Of a stretch of DNA of 64,000 nt, positions 1 through 9,367 are shown in pieces; position 1 is the stretch's first letter, and each line of letters begins with the position of its first letter. A program made the position numbers and the translations under genes. The stretch comes from Methyloprofundus sp. (GTDB lineage Bacteria; Pseudomonadota; Gammaproteobacteria; Methylococcales; Methylomonadaceae). Where the stretch lies: the NCBI GenBank assembly GCA_016592635.1, contig AP023240.1, positions 4,195,630-4,259,629 on the forward strand, written 5' to 3'. The notes below the pieces were generated by a model. The model ran no database searches, was not told where the DNA came from, and worked only from the letters and a program-made list of their open reading frames with translations.

Positions 1-250
1 TCGAAAGATTGATAGGAGCCGAACAAACAAAGACCATTGCTAACATGATGATGTACAACCAGATCGAACTTGAAATGCTTAAATGGACTCAGCCAATATC
101 GAGGAACAGATAGCATAATATTACGATGGTCTTAGTGGGAGTTTTGTTTGAGGAATAAGACATGATTTATTCATTTAGATATTATCGAAAACATAGATGG
201 GGTTTAATAATGAAACGTTTAAAATCGACAATAATCAGAGAGCTCTCCGT

Positions 251-1414
251 ATGAGTAATCACAACGATCTATTTGTTGCGCTCAAAACGGAATTGCAATC
301 TGCAATGGCGAAAAAAAAATGCCATCGTTGTGGTTGTTTTCAAAATAGTGTTAAAACATTTAAACAGTCGAATATTTTGAATCAAGGCATCGGTGCTTTG
401 CTTAATGAAGCGGAGCAATGTTTTGAAAAGGTACGCTATGATTGTCTGGGTTGTGAAATATGTTGGCCAGCGACCGCCCAAAATATAGCAGGCGATCTTG
501 ATTCAGATTTATCTGAAGGACATTTATGTCCGACGGACACACCTGAAGAACAAATCGGTTGGCCACCCTTTCCTGGTGATTATCAGGTACAAAGCTATCA
601 AGCCAGCGTTGCGGTTTGTACCTTAAATTCAGATGATTTGATGAAGCAGTTGATAGCAGAAAATATACAGGGTATCTCAATTATAGGTAGCTTACATACG
701 GAAAATTTAGGGATTGAACATATAATTCGTAACATATCAACCAATCCTAATATCCGTTTTTTATTGATTTGTGGCGAAGATACGCAAAAGGCAATTGGTC
801 ATTTACCAGGGCAATCTTTAGTCTGTTTGTTTCAATACGGTGTGGATGAAAAAAAACGTATTATCAATGCACAAGGGAAACGTCCTTTTTTAAAAAATAT
901 TACGAAGGAACAGATTGATCATTTTTTACAACAAGTTTCAGTAGTAGAAAATATTAGCGTTACCGATATAGACAAAATAAAAGAATCCATTGGTCAGCTT
1001 GTTGCAAAACAGGTGGGAACTTTTGATCAGGAGATTATGGAAATTTCCCCTATAGAAATAGAGCCTGTCAGCGAACCTAAGCGTTTAAAATTAGACCCAG
1101 CAGGTTATTTTGTGGTTCATCCTGATCGTAATAAACAGTTGTTAATATTGGAACACTATACAAACAAAGGTGTGTTGACGCGAATATTCAGTGCAAGCAC
1201 ACCTGCTGCCTTAGTTGCCAAACTTATCGAAGAGTCCTTGCTTAGCCGTTTGGATCATGCAGCTTATTTAGGGCGTGAATTAGCACGCGCTGAAATGGCT
1301 TTATTATCAGGTGATGAGTATGTTCAAGATCGTGCGCCTGGTAATCTTTTACCCCCAGAGGAAAAAGACTCTGCTTGTGGTTGTTCATCAACAGGAGATA
1401 ACTTATGTCATTAA
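251..1414 (+). CDS. MtrA-like corrinoid-domain protein with Cys motifs and DUF4346-type C-terminus
   Basis: The middle third reads like subunit A of tetrahydromethanopterin S-methyltransferase (MtrA): GDYQVQSYQASVAVCTLNS, HTENLGIEHI, NPNIRFLLICGED and GQSLVCLFQYGVDEKKRI all follow the archaeal pattern. In archaea MtrA binds a corrinoid that carries a methyl group. Two Cys motifs precede the domain, KCHRCGC and DCLGCEIC, suggesting a metal or Fe-S site. The C-terminal part (GYFVVHPDRNKQLLILEHY) resembles DUF4346, and the tail ends in a CGCSS-type cluster. I start at ATG 251, which has AGAGAG upstream; an in-frame ATG at 197 would add 18 residues but has no ribosome site. The stop overlaps the next gene by 10 bases, so this gene, the thioredoxin-like gene and the CcdA-like gene probably form one operon. 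Domain identity is fairly sure; substrate and reaction are unknown. Confidence 0.75.
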   Translation: MSNHNDLFVALKTELQSAMAKKKCHRCGCFQNSVKTFKQSNILNQGIGALLNEAEQCFEKVRYDCLGCEICWPATAQNIAGDLDSDLSEGHLCPTDTPEEQIGWPPFPGDYQVQSYQASVAVCTLNSDDLMKQLIAENIQGISIIGSLHTENLGIEHIIRNISTNPNIRFLLICGEDTQKAIGHLPGQSLVCLFQYGVDEKKRIINAQGKRPFLKNITKEQIDHFLQQVSVVENISVTDIDKIKESIGQLVAKQVGTFDQEIMEISPIEIEPVSEPKRLKLDPAGYFVVHPDRNKQLLILEHYTNKGVLTRIFSASTPAALVAKLIEESLLSRLDHAAYLGRELARAEMALLSGDEYVQDRAPGNLLPPEEKDSACGCSSTGDNLCH

Positions 1415-1809
1415 AAAACGGTATTATTAGCAGTGTTATTTTATTGCTTATTGCAACAGCTTATTTTGTTTTGAATAATCAAATGGAAGAACATAAAGAA
1501 ACACTGCCAGAGCAAATTAATGACCCAGCGATTATTTTATTTAAAGGTGACAATAGTGCAAGTTGTCGGAAAATCCATAGTTTAGTTGAGCAAGCAAAGT
1601 CCAAATATCAAGATCGTATCCATGTATCATTGATTGATTGGTCAGATGATAACCCTTTAATAAAAAAATATAAAATACGTTTTTTACCTTCAGTAATTTT
1701 CATCAATAGTAAAGGCAAAGAAGTCGCTCGGATTGTTGGTGAAAGTCCAGCAGTTCAGAAAAAATTAAGAGAGACACTCAATCAAGCTGACCAATTATTG
1801 GTTAATTGA
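1405..1809 (+). CDS. membrane-anchored thioredoxin-fold protein lacking a CxxC
   Basis: The 134 residues comprise an N-terminal membrane anchor (about residues 7-25) followed by a thioredoxin fold. The fold is recognised from DPAIILFKGD, the strand HVSLIDW and the cis-proline segment RFLPSVIFINSKGKEVARI. At the normal WCxxC position the sequence is NSASCRKIHS, so only the second cysteine remains and a classical dithiol mechanism is not possible. It may work by a single cysteine or only bind a partner. The gene lies between the MtrA-like gene (overlap) and a CcdA-like gene (2-base gap), which implies a periplasmic redox relay or partner role. The loss of the first cysteine is directly visible; its consequence is inferred. 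Confidence 0.7.
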   Translation: MSLKNGIISSVILLLIATAYFVLNNQMEEHKETLPEQINDPAIILFKGDNSASCRKIHSLVEQAKSKYQDRIHVSLIDWSDDNPLIKKYKIRFLPSVIFINSKGKEVARIVGESPAVQKKLRETLNQADQLLVN

Positions 1810-1810
1810 T

Positions 1811-2548
1811 ATGGATGAGTTTTCTATTTTTCTACAGGGTTATTTGGAAAGTGATTTATTGATTGTCCTACCATTGGTCGTTTTTGGTGGATTGCTAACT
1901 GCGTTTAATCCTTGTTGTATTCCTATGTATCCTGCTATTTTTGGTTTTATGGGCAAGGTTTGCTGTTGCCAGACTAGCCAATTCAACGAAGTAGGAAAAG
2001 AAGCAAGAAATAGCCCCACACCATTTATTGTTGCTATACTTTTTGTCTTGGGCATGGCTGTTACTACGACTTTAATGGGTATCTTAACCATTAGTGCGGG
2101 ATGGGTGTATGGTCAATTTGATGTAAGACTAAAATTCTTGCTTGCCATCATTCCTATATTGATGGGTTTATATGTATTGGGTTGGTTACCTGTAAAAATA
2201 CCTTCTTTTTTTAGTGGAAAATATTATGTAAACTTTTCTGAAATAAAACAAAATACTGCCACTTCTTTTGGTGCAGGGATTTTATTCACTCTAATAATAT
2301 CTCCTTGTGCAACCCCTATATTAATTACAATTTTAGGCTTCGTTGCCCTTAAAGGTGATTTGTTTTATGGCGGTTTTCTAATGTTTGTTTATGGAATGGC
2401 AAGTGGGTTGCCTATCTTGTTAATTGCGCTAGGTTTTCAGAAAGTACAACAATTTACAATTAGTCATCGTTGGAATTTATATTTACGATGGTTTTCAGGG
2501 GGATTATTATTGGGTATCGGGATGTATGTTATATTAAATCTACCATGA
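1811..2548 (+). CDS. CcdA/DsbD-type transmembrane thiol transporter
   Basis: A 245-residue protein with about six hydrophobic segments and the two hallmark motifs of the CcdA/DsbD membrane domain: FNPCCIPMYPA near residue 32 and ISPCATPIL near residue 160. In this family the two cysteines pass electrons from cytoplasmic thioredoxin across the inner membrane to periplasmic thioredoxin-like proteins. A loop after the first helix carries an extra Cys cluster (KVCCCQ). It follows the membrane-anchored thioredoxin-like gene by one base, so that protein is the obvious partner, although it lacks a CxxC. It is not assigned to cytochrome c maturation because no ccm genes are nearby. Confidence 0.8.
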   Translation: MDEFSIFLQGYLESDLLIVLPLVVFGGLLTAFNPCCIPMYPAIFGFMGKVCCCQTSQFNEVGKEARNSPTPFIVAILFVLGMAVTTTLMGILTISAGWVYGQFDVRLKFLLAIIPILMGLYVLGWLPVKIPSFFSGKYYVNFSEIKQNTATSFGAGILFTLIISPCATPILITILGFVALKGDLFYGGFLMFVYGMASGLPILLIALGFQKVQQFTISHRWNLYLRWFSGGLLLGIGMYVILNLP

Positions 2549-2942
2549 AAAAATATCTGAGATACATCAATAAAAAGCGTCACAATTTTTGCTGTCGCAA
2601 AAACTGCGCCTCTTTTTACGGTCAAGTGATGTGGGCGTTATAAGGCACAGTTTTGCCTTTGCCATAGCTCACGGATTTAGTGGCACTAATAATACCTAAC
2701 TCTTTTTGCTAATAAAGGAATTAGTAGTAATGCTAACGTTGAGTTTTTCATGTTTTTATCCTGAATAATGTATGTCACTACGGTTACACATTTTTTAAGT
2801 AGCGTTCTATTAAGGTTAGCGGTATAACACGTCTATAGCATTGTTGGGCTAATGGCTTAATCCGCCGAGCATTTTATCATAGTTGCCGCCATTTTCGCGT
2901 TATAGCCTAATCGGTCGTTTTATTTAGAAACATCACTTAATT
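2549..2942. other. intergenic stretch, no gene seen
   Basis: There are 394 bases between the CcdA-like and MscS genes. No reading frame of any length looks coding, and no clear terminator or promoter stands out. Short motifs resembling integron core sites occur but are not convincing. Confidence 0.6.
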
Positions 2943-4670
2943 ATGCAAATAAATCTTAAAAAAATCCTCCCTCTATTATTGGTATTATTCATTAGCATAA
3001 CGCCTATTTCAGTTTGCGCAGAAGAGGAGCTGCCACCACCATCAACTGTAGAAGCAATTAAAGAAGATCCAAGTGTAAAACTCCTAGCTGAAAGCAAAAC
3101 AATTTTAGCTAACATAAAACAGCTTACTCAGCAAGCGACTGAATTGAAAGAGGTTTCTGCTGAAATTCCTGATTTTGACCAGTTATTATTTATGACATTG
3201 CTTATTAGCATTGAAAGTGATATTTATGTTGAATTGGATCGTTTAATTGCTATCCAACAAAAATTAGACCAAGCAACGGAAGCAGCAAGCCTATTAAAAA
3301 TAGACTTACAAAAATTTTCAGTTAAACAAGAGAGCACTTTACGCAATGAAATTCATAAGTTAAAAGAACTTGGCCCCAAACTAAGTAAGCAAACTGCAAA
3401 GGGCAGTTCAACCAGTTTTTCTATTGAAAGAGCGAGACAGATAATCTTTGATTTACTGGTGGAATGGCAAAAAAATATTGATCGACAAAAATTACTTGAG
3501 ATGAATGTCACTGCGAGTGTTGCTGAATTAAGTAAAATTGTTCAGTTTGTCGCTATTGCGCAAACAGGTCGTATCCAACTTAGCCTTGATGCCATTGCCG
3601 AGTTAAATATAGCGATGGAGGAGGCCGCGCCTGATGATCAACTACAGATTACTAAACAGTTGCATAAAGAAACATTACGTAAATCTCAGGCAGCAGCAAA
3701 TCTAGAAAAAATGTTGGGTATTATGACCAGCTTGGAAATGGATACTACCAAGTTTGGACAAGCCTTGGTGCTGGCAACAGGCAAGATCCTGCATGCTGAT
3801 GTGGAAACAAAAGCAGTGATCGGATTGTTTAAAAAACTATTTGACCAAGCCATGTTTTGGTTACAAGAAAATTTGTCGTTTATCATTTTTCGGATTTTTT
3901 CATTTGTCTTACTTATTTTTGCGTTTAAGGTTCTCGCCTCTCTCGTTAGAAGGCTGGTTGATAAGGCAACGGCTAGTAGCCAATTTGAGATATCACAATT
4001 ACTGAAAGATTTCCTCGGATCCATTGCGCATAAAATAGTTATGATCATAGGTCTTATGGTTGCCTTATCGCAACTGGGTATTGAGATAGCTCCCTTATTG
4101 GCAGGTATGGGAATCATGGGGTTCGTGATTGGTTTTGCTTTACAAGATACCCTATCTAATTTTGCCTCCGGCTTGATGATTTTGATTTATCGGCCCTTCG
4201 ATATAGGCAACTTTGTTGATGTTGCAGGGATTAGTGGCGAAGTAAAACAAATGAATCTGGTATCGACAACTATTTTAACGGTCGACCGTAAACGTATGAT
4301 TATTCCCAATAGTAAAATATGGGGTGATATCATTACTAATGTCACTGCTGAAAGTATTCGCCGAGTTGATTTTGTCTTTGGTATTGGCTATGAGGATAGT
4401 ATCAGTGCTGCCGAAGAAATTTTGCGCGATATTGTTACCCAGCATGAACTTATATTAAATAACCCGGAAGCGGTTATTAAAGTACATGCATTAGGTGAAT
4501 CTTCGGTTGATTTTGTTGTCCGCCCTTGGGTGAAAAGTACAGATTATTGGGACGTTTATTGGGATATTACTCGGCAAGTAAAAGAGCGATTTGATGCAGG
4601 TGGTATTTCCATTCCTTATCCACAGCGGGATGTGCATGTGATACCTGAGAATAAGGGGGCTGCGCTTTAA
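2943..4670 (+). CDS. MscS-family mechanosensitive channel
   Basis: The 575-residue protein starts with a signal peptide ending near VCA-EEE, then a long helical periplasmic region (residues 30-300), a few membrane helices (about 305-400) and a C-terminal MscS core. The pore-lining helix and following beta domain are clear: GFALQDTLSNFASGLMILI, then RPFDIGNFVDVAGISGEV and the VPN-loop equivalent KRMIIPNSKIWGDIITN. These channels release solutes on hypo-osmotic shock. It is larger than E. coli MscS and resembles YbdG/YnaI or small MscK-type proteins. It stands alone, with a strong inverted repeat directly downstream. The start has no strong Shine-Dalgarno sequence but is fixed by the signal peptide. 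Confidence 0.88.
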   Translation: MQINLKKILPLLLVLFISITPISVCAEEELPPPSTVEAIKEDPSVKLLAESKTILANIKQLTQQATELKEVSAEIPDFDQLLFMTLLISIESDIYVELDRLIAIQQKLDQATEAASLLKIDLQKFSVKQESTLRNEIHKLKELGPKLSKQTAKGSSTSFSIERARQIIFDLLVEWQKNIDRQKLLEMNVTASVAELSKIVQFVAIAQTGRIQLSLDAIAELNIAMEEAAPDDQLQITKQLHKETLRKSQAAANLEKMLGIMTSLEMDTTKFGQALVLATGKILHADVETKAVIGLFKKLFDQAMFWLQENLSFIIFRIFSFVLLIFAFKVLASLVRRLVDKATASSQFEISQLLKDFLGSIAHKIVMIIGLMVALSQLGIEIAPLLAGMGIMGFVIGFALQDTLSNFASGLMILIYRPFDIGNFVDVAGISGEVKQMNLVSTTILTVDRKRMIIPNSKIWGDIITNVTAESIRRVDFVFGIGYEDSISAAEEILRDIVTQHELILNNPEAVIKVHALGESSVDFVVRPWVKSTDYWDVYWDITRQVKERFDAGGISIPYPQRDVHVIPENKGAAL

Positions 4671-4687
4671 TGTATATAAAGTATTGC

Positions 4688-4757
4688 GGTTGTGGGTGAG
4701 GTACGAACCTCAATGGGGACACTATATTTTGTTGGGGTTCATGCCTCACCCACAACC
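4688..4757. repeat. large imperfect inverted repeat after the MscS gene
   Basis: The arms 4688-4713 and 4732-4757 are 26 bases each, begin GGTTGTGGGTGAGG and end CCTCACCCACAACC, and differ at about four positions; the outer 14 bp pair perfectly. The loop is 18 bases. It may act as a transcription end or be a REP/MITE-like element. There is no T-run for a simple rho-independent terminator. Confidence 0.75.
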
Positions 4758-4906
4758 TACATATGAATAGCAGTATCGATTATTAATTCTCCCACATTTT
4801 TAATCATATCCAGTTGATGCAGTGATAAGATAAACATGTTTCTAAGCTAAGCTTTCTTACCTGCGATCTAACATTTCCCCTGTCAACATTCCCAAACTAC
4901 TTTTTA

Positions 4907-6910
4907 ATGCCCAAACTGAACCCCGAACAACAAACTGCCGTAAAAACAATCGACTGCCCCTTGCTAGTATTGGCTGGTGCGGGTAGTGGTAAAACACGTG
5001 TCATTACCGAAAAAATTGCCTACTTAGTCAAACAAGGCTTACCTGCAAGACATATTGCCGCTTTAACCTTTACCAACAAAGCCGCGCGGGAAATGAAGGA
5101 ACGGGTTGGCAAACTATTAGATGATAAAGAATTACGCGGCTTGCGTGTCTCTACCTTTCACTCTTTAGGTTTAGATATATTGCGCAAAGAACATAAGGCA
5201 TTGCAGTATAAATCTAGCATTACCCTATTCGATGAGCAAGATAAAATTACCTTGTTAAAAAACCTGATTACCCACAGCAATAGCAACTATGATATGGATG
5301 CGGTGAATATTTATTCAGGACAAATAGGACAATGGAAAAATGCCTTTATTACCCCTGAACAAGCTTTGCAGCAAGCCGAAATTGCCGACCAAGAAAGTGC
5401 GATATTATACGAAGATTATTCACGCAGTTTAAAAGCCTACAATGCGGTTGATTTTGATGACCTGATTTTATTGCCTGTTTTATTGCTGCAACAAAATCCT
5501 GATATTTTAGAAAAGTGGCAAAATAAAATTCGTTACTTGTTGGTAGATGAATATCAAGATACCAATATTACCCAGTACCAATTGGTGAAACTATTAGTCG
5601 GCAAACTGGGTAAATTCACTGTAGTAGGGGATGATGACCAGTCTATCTATGCATGGCGTGGCGCGCAGCCCGAAAACTTGATGCAATTGCAAAAAGATTA
5701 TGCACGTCTGAAAGTGATCAAACTGGAACAAAACTATCGTTCCTATGGGCGTATTTTAAAAGTCGCCAATCAATTAATTGCCAACAACCCACACGCCTTT
5801 GTAAAGAAATTATGGAGCGATATGATGTTTGGCGAGCCGTTACGCGTGCTCTCCCATAAAAACGATGTAGAAGAAGCCAAACAGGTTGTCTCTGAAATTG
5901 TGCATCATAAATTTAAAACAGGTGCAGGCTATGGCGACTATGCCATTTTGTATCGCGGCAATCATCAATCACGATTATTTGAGCGTAGTTTGCGCGAACA
6001 TGATGTGCCTTATTTTATTAACGGCAGCACTTCTTTTTTTGCCTATGCCGAAATTAAAGATATTCTCAGCTACTTAAAGCTCTTTGTTAACCAAGATGAT
6101 GATGCTGCATTTTTACGCATTGTGAATACGCCACGCCGTGAAATTGGGCCATCAACCTTAGAAACGCTAGGTGCCTATGCCAATACACGGCATATTAGTT
6201 TATTTAGTGCTTGTACAGAAATGGGCTTAAAACAAAAGCTTTCAGAAGCGGCGGTTAACAGGTTACAAAAATTCTGCCAATGGACACAAAAAACCTCTTC
6301 TGCCATGCAAACAGGCGATACCTTTGTGGAAATGGACAGCTTTATTCAGCAGATAAATTATCCGCAATGGGTGCAAGAGAATAGTAATACCCAGAAAGCC
6401 GCTGAACGTAAAATGAAAAATATAGCGGAATTAACGGAATGGTTACAGCGCATTGCCAAAAGTGACGAGGAAGAAGACAAGGGGCTGGATGAAATTGTCG
6501 CCAAAATTCAGTTAATGGATATATTGGATCGCAACCAAGACGAGCAAGCGGATGATCAAGTTAGCTTAATGACTTTACATGCTGCTAAAGGCCTAGAGTT
6601 CCCGCACGTATTTTTAATTGGTATCGAAGAAGATATTTTGCCACATCAAAATAGTATTGAAACAGGCAATATCGAAGAAGAGCGCCGACTTGCTTATGTA
6701 GGGATTACTCGTGCCCAGCACACATGCACTTTTAGTTACTGTACCCACCGCAAACGTTATGGTGATGTTAGCGAGACTGAACCCAGTCGATTTTTAGCGG
6801 AACTCCCTGAAGAAGACTTGGAGTGGGTGAGTAAAAAACCAGTAGATAAAGAAGAGCAGAAAGCACGTGGTAAGGCAAACCTAGCACATTTAAAATCGAT
6901 GCTATCGTAA
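4907..6910 (+). CDS. rep: ATP-dependent DNA helicase Rep
   Basis: A superfamily 1A, UvrD-like 3'-5' helicase of 667 residues, close to the usual 670. Walker A is AGAGSGKT at residues 23-30, followed by ALTFTNKAAREMKERVG (motif Ia), STFHSLGLDILR, YLLVDEYQDTN (motif II), GDDDQSIYAWRGA (motif III), LEQNYRS (motif IV), LMTLHAAKGLEFPHVFLIG (motif V) and RRLAYVGITRAQ (motif VI). The N-terminus LNPEQQTAV and the STFHSLGLDIL stretch match Rep better than UvrD or PcrA. Rep helps replication forks pass bound proteins. It stands alone before a tRNA gene. Confidence 0.93.
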   Translation: MPKLNPEQQTAVKTIDCPLLVLAGAGSGKTRVITEKIAYLVKQGLPARHIAALTFTNKAAREMKERVGKLLDDKELRGLRVSTFHSLGLDILRKEHKALQYKSSITLFDEQDKITLLKNLITHSNSNYDMDAVNIYSGQIGQWKNAFITPEQALQQAEIADQESAILYEDYSRSLKAYNAVDFDDLILLPVLLLQQNPDILEKWQNKIRYLLVDEYQDTNITQYQLVKLLVGKLGKFTVVGDDDQSIYAWRGAQPENLMQLQKDYARLKVIKLEQNYRSYGRILKVANQLIANNPHAFVKKLWSDMMFGEPLRVLSHKNDVEEAKQVVSEIVHHKFKTGAGYGDYAILYRGNHQSRLFERSLREHDVPYFINGSTSFFAYAEIKDILSYLKLFVNQDDDAAFLRIVNTPRREIGPSTLETLGAYANTRHISLFSACTEMGLKQKLSEAAVNRLQKFCQWTQKTSSAMQTGDTFVEMDSFIQQINYPQWVQENSNTQKAAERKMKNIAELTEWLQRIAKSDEEEDKGLDEIVAKIQLMDILDRNQDEQADDQVSLMTLHAAKGLEFPHVFLIGIEEDILPHQNSIETGNIEEERRLAYVGITRAQHTCTFSYCTHRKRYGDVSETEPSRFLAELPEEDLEWVSKKPVDKEEQKARGKANLAHLKSMLS

Positions 6911-6946
6911 AGTATAAGGATAGGTTAAAATAGCCAGTTCAAATAA

Positions 6947-7023
6947 GCGCCCGTAGCTCAGCTGGATAGAGTACCGCCCTCCGAAGGCGGTGGTCGGACG
7001 TTCGAATCGTCTCGGGCGCGCCA
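6947..7023 (+). tRNA. tRNA-Arg (anticodon CCG)
   Basis: A 77-base cloverleaf. The acceptor stem GCGCCCG pairs with CGGGCGC at 7013-7019, followed by discriminator G and an encoded CCA (7021-7023). The D arm carries AGCTCAGCTGGATAGAG. The anticodon stem CCGCC/GGCGG encloses loop CTCCGAA with anticodon CCG at 6981-6983, which reads the arginine codon CGG. The T loop TTCGAAT is normal. Confidence 0.97.
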
Positions 7024-7325
7024 TTTTGATTTTACCCTTCAAACAAGTTTCAATTTGTAATACAGCCAATTGCAAGGGCTGGCATCATATAATAAATCAG
7101 CTCCTATGCCTTTTCTTATAAGTTCTGGGGTATCTTTATAAATTACGTTACTTAACTCTAATGTGTAATAACCAATAATTTATCGTTTGCGGTGCCTACA
7201 TAAGTGCTCGTAGCATCAATGCGCGGCAAAGTTTGTAGTGGCTCACGTCCAGTGCAATCCTAAGTAAGTTGGTAGCAGGTATAAATCATAAATTATGATT
7301 ATATATGAATTACTTGGAAGAAAAA
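7024..7325. other. intergenic stretch, no gene seen
   Basis: About 300 bases between the tRNA and the DUF3530 gene. I see no coding frame, no clear integrase or phage attachment duplicate of the tRNA 3' end, and no terminator with a T-run. A good ribosome site (GGAAG at 7316-7320) closes the region. Confidence 0.5.
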
Positions 7326-8111
7326 ATGAGCATGCTATACAAAATAAGCCTCATTGCCATCATTTTTTTTGGCATGAATAGCTGGACGCAGGCAACAGAC
7401 ATTTCTAGGGAGCGAGATTATGCTACTGACTTGGCAGCAACGCCCACTTTTGGTGAAATTTTGCGTTTAGGTGAGAGCACTGCTCAATTTCTGGCAATTT
7501 ATGCAAAAACTGAACAAGTAAAAAATCGTGGTACTGTGATTTTATTGCATGAAATAGGTAGTCACCCAGATAAAGACCCCATTATTTATCACTTAAGACG
7601 TCAATTGCCCGAATATAATTGGGCGACGTTGGCTTTGCAAATGCCTGTGCGTGAAGCGGGAGCTGCAACTGCAGACTATTACCCTTTATTTAAAGATGCG
7701 CAAGTGCGTGTTTTAGAAGCCGTTCGTTATTTGGCATTAAATGGCGTGGGAACCATTATTATTTTAGGACATGGGTTTGGTGGGCAGATGGCTGTTTATA
7801 CGCAAGCTAGTGCCCCGATGCATGAAATAAAAGCACTGGTTACGATTGGCCTTAATGTGCCTGATACAGGTATGGCTAATGCGCAAATACTTAAATTTAT
7901 TAGTCAGTTAACAACGCCACTTTTTGACATTTATAGTACTTGGGATAGTAGTGAGGTTATTAGTAGCGCACGCGATAAACGAATTGCTGCGCGTAACAAT
8001 CGCAACTACCGCCAATTTAAACTGGAACAGCATATTCCCTATGCCAGTGATCCTGAGCCGCTGGTTAAACGTATTGATAGTTGGATGACCCGAGTAACCC
8101 GTAAACGGTAA
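7326..8111 (+). CDS. DUF3530-type exported alpha/beta-hydrolase-like protein
   Basis: A signal peptide (MSMLYKISLIAIIFF to about TQA) is followed by an alpha/beta-hydrolase-like domain. TVILLHEIGSHPD matches the strand and oxyanion region, and IIILGHGFGG sits at the nucleophile elbow, with Gly-His-Gly in place of Gly-X-Ser-X-Gly, so the usual serine is not there. This pattern fits the DUF3530 family found in many gammaproteobacteria, whose role is unknown. The start at 7326 is chosen because GGAAG lies five bases upstream; the ATG at 7305 would add seven residues and has no such site. It is followed by sucCD after about 86 bases. Confidence 0.75.
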   Translation: MSMLYKISLIAIIFFGMNSWTQATDISRERDYATDLAATPTFGEILRLGESTAQFLAIYAKTEQVKNRGTVILLHEIGSHPDKDPIIYHLRRQLPEYNWATLALQMPVREAGAATADYYPLFKDAQVRVLEAVRYLALNGVGTIIILGHGFGGQMAVYTQASAPMHEIKALVTIGLNVPDTGMANAQILKFISQLTTPLFDIYSTWDSSEVISSARDKRIAARNNRNYRQFKLEQHIPYASDPEPLVKRIDSWMTRVTRKR

Positions 8112-8197
8112 GCATCAAAAAATACTGCAATATGCATTGCCAGCGTATATACTTCAACGGATACGCTTTCTTTTTATACCGATGCACAGGACTCTAA

Positions 8198-9367
8198 ATG
8201 AATATTCATGAATTCCAGGCCAAGCAACTTTTTAGAGATTTCCAGATACCTGTCCCAGACAGTATCGTGGCTGACTCTGCTGCAAGCGCAATATCAGCGG
8301 CACAAAAATTAGCAGGTTCAAGCTGGGCAATTAAAGCACAAGTGCATGCTGGAGGGCGTGGTAAAGTCGGTGGTGTAAAAATTGCGAACTCAGCAGCTGA
8401 AGCAGGCACTCTCACCGAGCAGATGTTGGGGCAACGTTTAGTGACTAAGCAAACGGGGGCACAAGGGTTGCCTATCAATTCGGTGTTGGTAGAAAAAACC
8501 GATACCATCAAACGTGAATTTTATCTAAGTTTGTTAATTGACCGACACAGTGAAAAACTTTGTTTTGTTGCTTCGGTTGCAGGCGGTATGGATATTGAAG
8601 CGGTTGCCGCAGAAAGTCCTGAAAAAATTATTAGCATCATGGTGCACCCTGCAGCAGGGCTACAGGCTTATCAATGCCGACAAATTGCTTTTGCATTAGA
8701 CTTGCAAGGTGAACAGCTAAAAGCCCTCTTCCAGATTATGGCTAATATGCTACAACTATTTGCTGAAAAAGATGCTAGTCAAATTGAAATCAACCCTTTG
8801 GTGGAAACAGACGCAGGTGCATTAGTTGCATTGGATGCCAAAATTAATTTTGATGATAATGCATTAGCCTTGCATAGAGATATTGGTGGCTTGCAAGATA
8901 CGAGTCAAGAAGATGCCAAAGAGAATAAAGCCAAACAATTTGACCTAAGTTATATCACCTTAGATGGCAATATTGGTTGTATGGTGAATGGTGCTGGCTT
9001 GGCGATGGCCACTATGGATTTAGTCAAATTAAAAGGGGGCGAACCTGCCAATTTCCTTGATGTCGGTGGTGGTACCACCATTAAAAAAGTTACTGAAGCT
9101 TTTAAGCTGATTGTTTCTGATAGTAATGTCAAAGTGGTATTAGTGAATATATTTGGCGGTATTGTGCAGTGTGATGTGATTGCCCAAGGTATTTTAACGG
9201 CACTGGAACAAGCGCATATTGAATTACCGGTTATTGTGCGTTTAGAAGGCACCCATGCTGAAGAGGGGCGTGCATTATTACATGATGTTGCAGCCAATAT
9301 TATCGCGGCGGAAGATTTGGATCATGCGGCCGAACAAGCGGTAGCACTTGCAGGAGGTCAGGCGTGA
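8198..9367 (+). CDS. sucC: succinyl-CoA ligase beta subunit
   Basis: The 389 residues (E. coli SucC has 388) begin MNIHEFQAKQLFRDFQIPVP. The ATP-grasp domain shows VHAGGRGKVGGVK and EINPLVETDAG, and the C-terminal CoA-ligase half shows GNIGCMVNGAGLAMATMD, FLDVGGG and VNIFGGIVQCDVIA. Together with SucD it interconverts succinyl-CoA and succinate with nucleotide phosphorylation in the TCA cycle. Malate-CoA ligase MtkA of the serine cycle is a close relative, but no other serine-cycle gene is nearby and the sequence follows SucC closely. It overlaps sucD by four bases. Confidence 0.93.
   Translation: MNIHEFQAKQLFRDFQIPVPDSIVADSAASAISAAQKLAGSSWAIKAQVHAGGRGKVGGVKIANSAAEAGTLTEQMLGQRLVTKQTGAQGLPINSVLVEKTDTIKREFYLSLLIDRHSEKLCFVASVAGGMDIEAVAAESPEKIISIMVHPAAGLQAYQCRQIAFALDLQGEQLKALFQIMANMLQLFAEKDASQIEINPLVETDAGALVALDAKINFDDNALALHRDIGGLQDTSQEDAKENKAKQFDLSYITLDGNIGCMVNGAGLAMATMDLVKLKGGEPANFLDVGGGTTIKKVTEAFKLIVSDSNVKVVLVNIFGGIVQCDVIAQGILTALEQAHIELPVIVRLEGTHAEEGRALLHDVAANIIAAEDLDHAAEQAVALAGGQA

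Noticed and set aside
1..131. An open minus-strand frame running off the left edge (fragment with WLSPFKHFKFDLVVHHH) and an overlapping plus-strand frame ending at 113
   Set aside because: The minus-strand peptide faintly recalls a glycosyltransferase, but only about 40 codons are visible, there is no ribosome site, and the opposite-strand frame is equally open. Not enough to call a gene.
2694..2849. Possible integron attC site (ACCTAAC and GTTGGGC core-like motifs)
   Set aside because: The 156-base span is too long, no inner paired boxes are visible and no cassette or integrase is near. Core motifs this short occur by chance.
6947..7325. tRNA-linked integrated element
   Set aside because: No integrase gene and no second copy of the tRNA 3' end was seen downstream.
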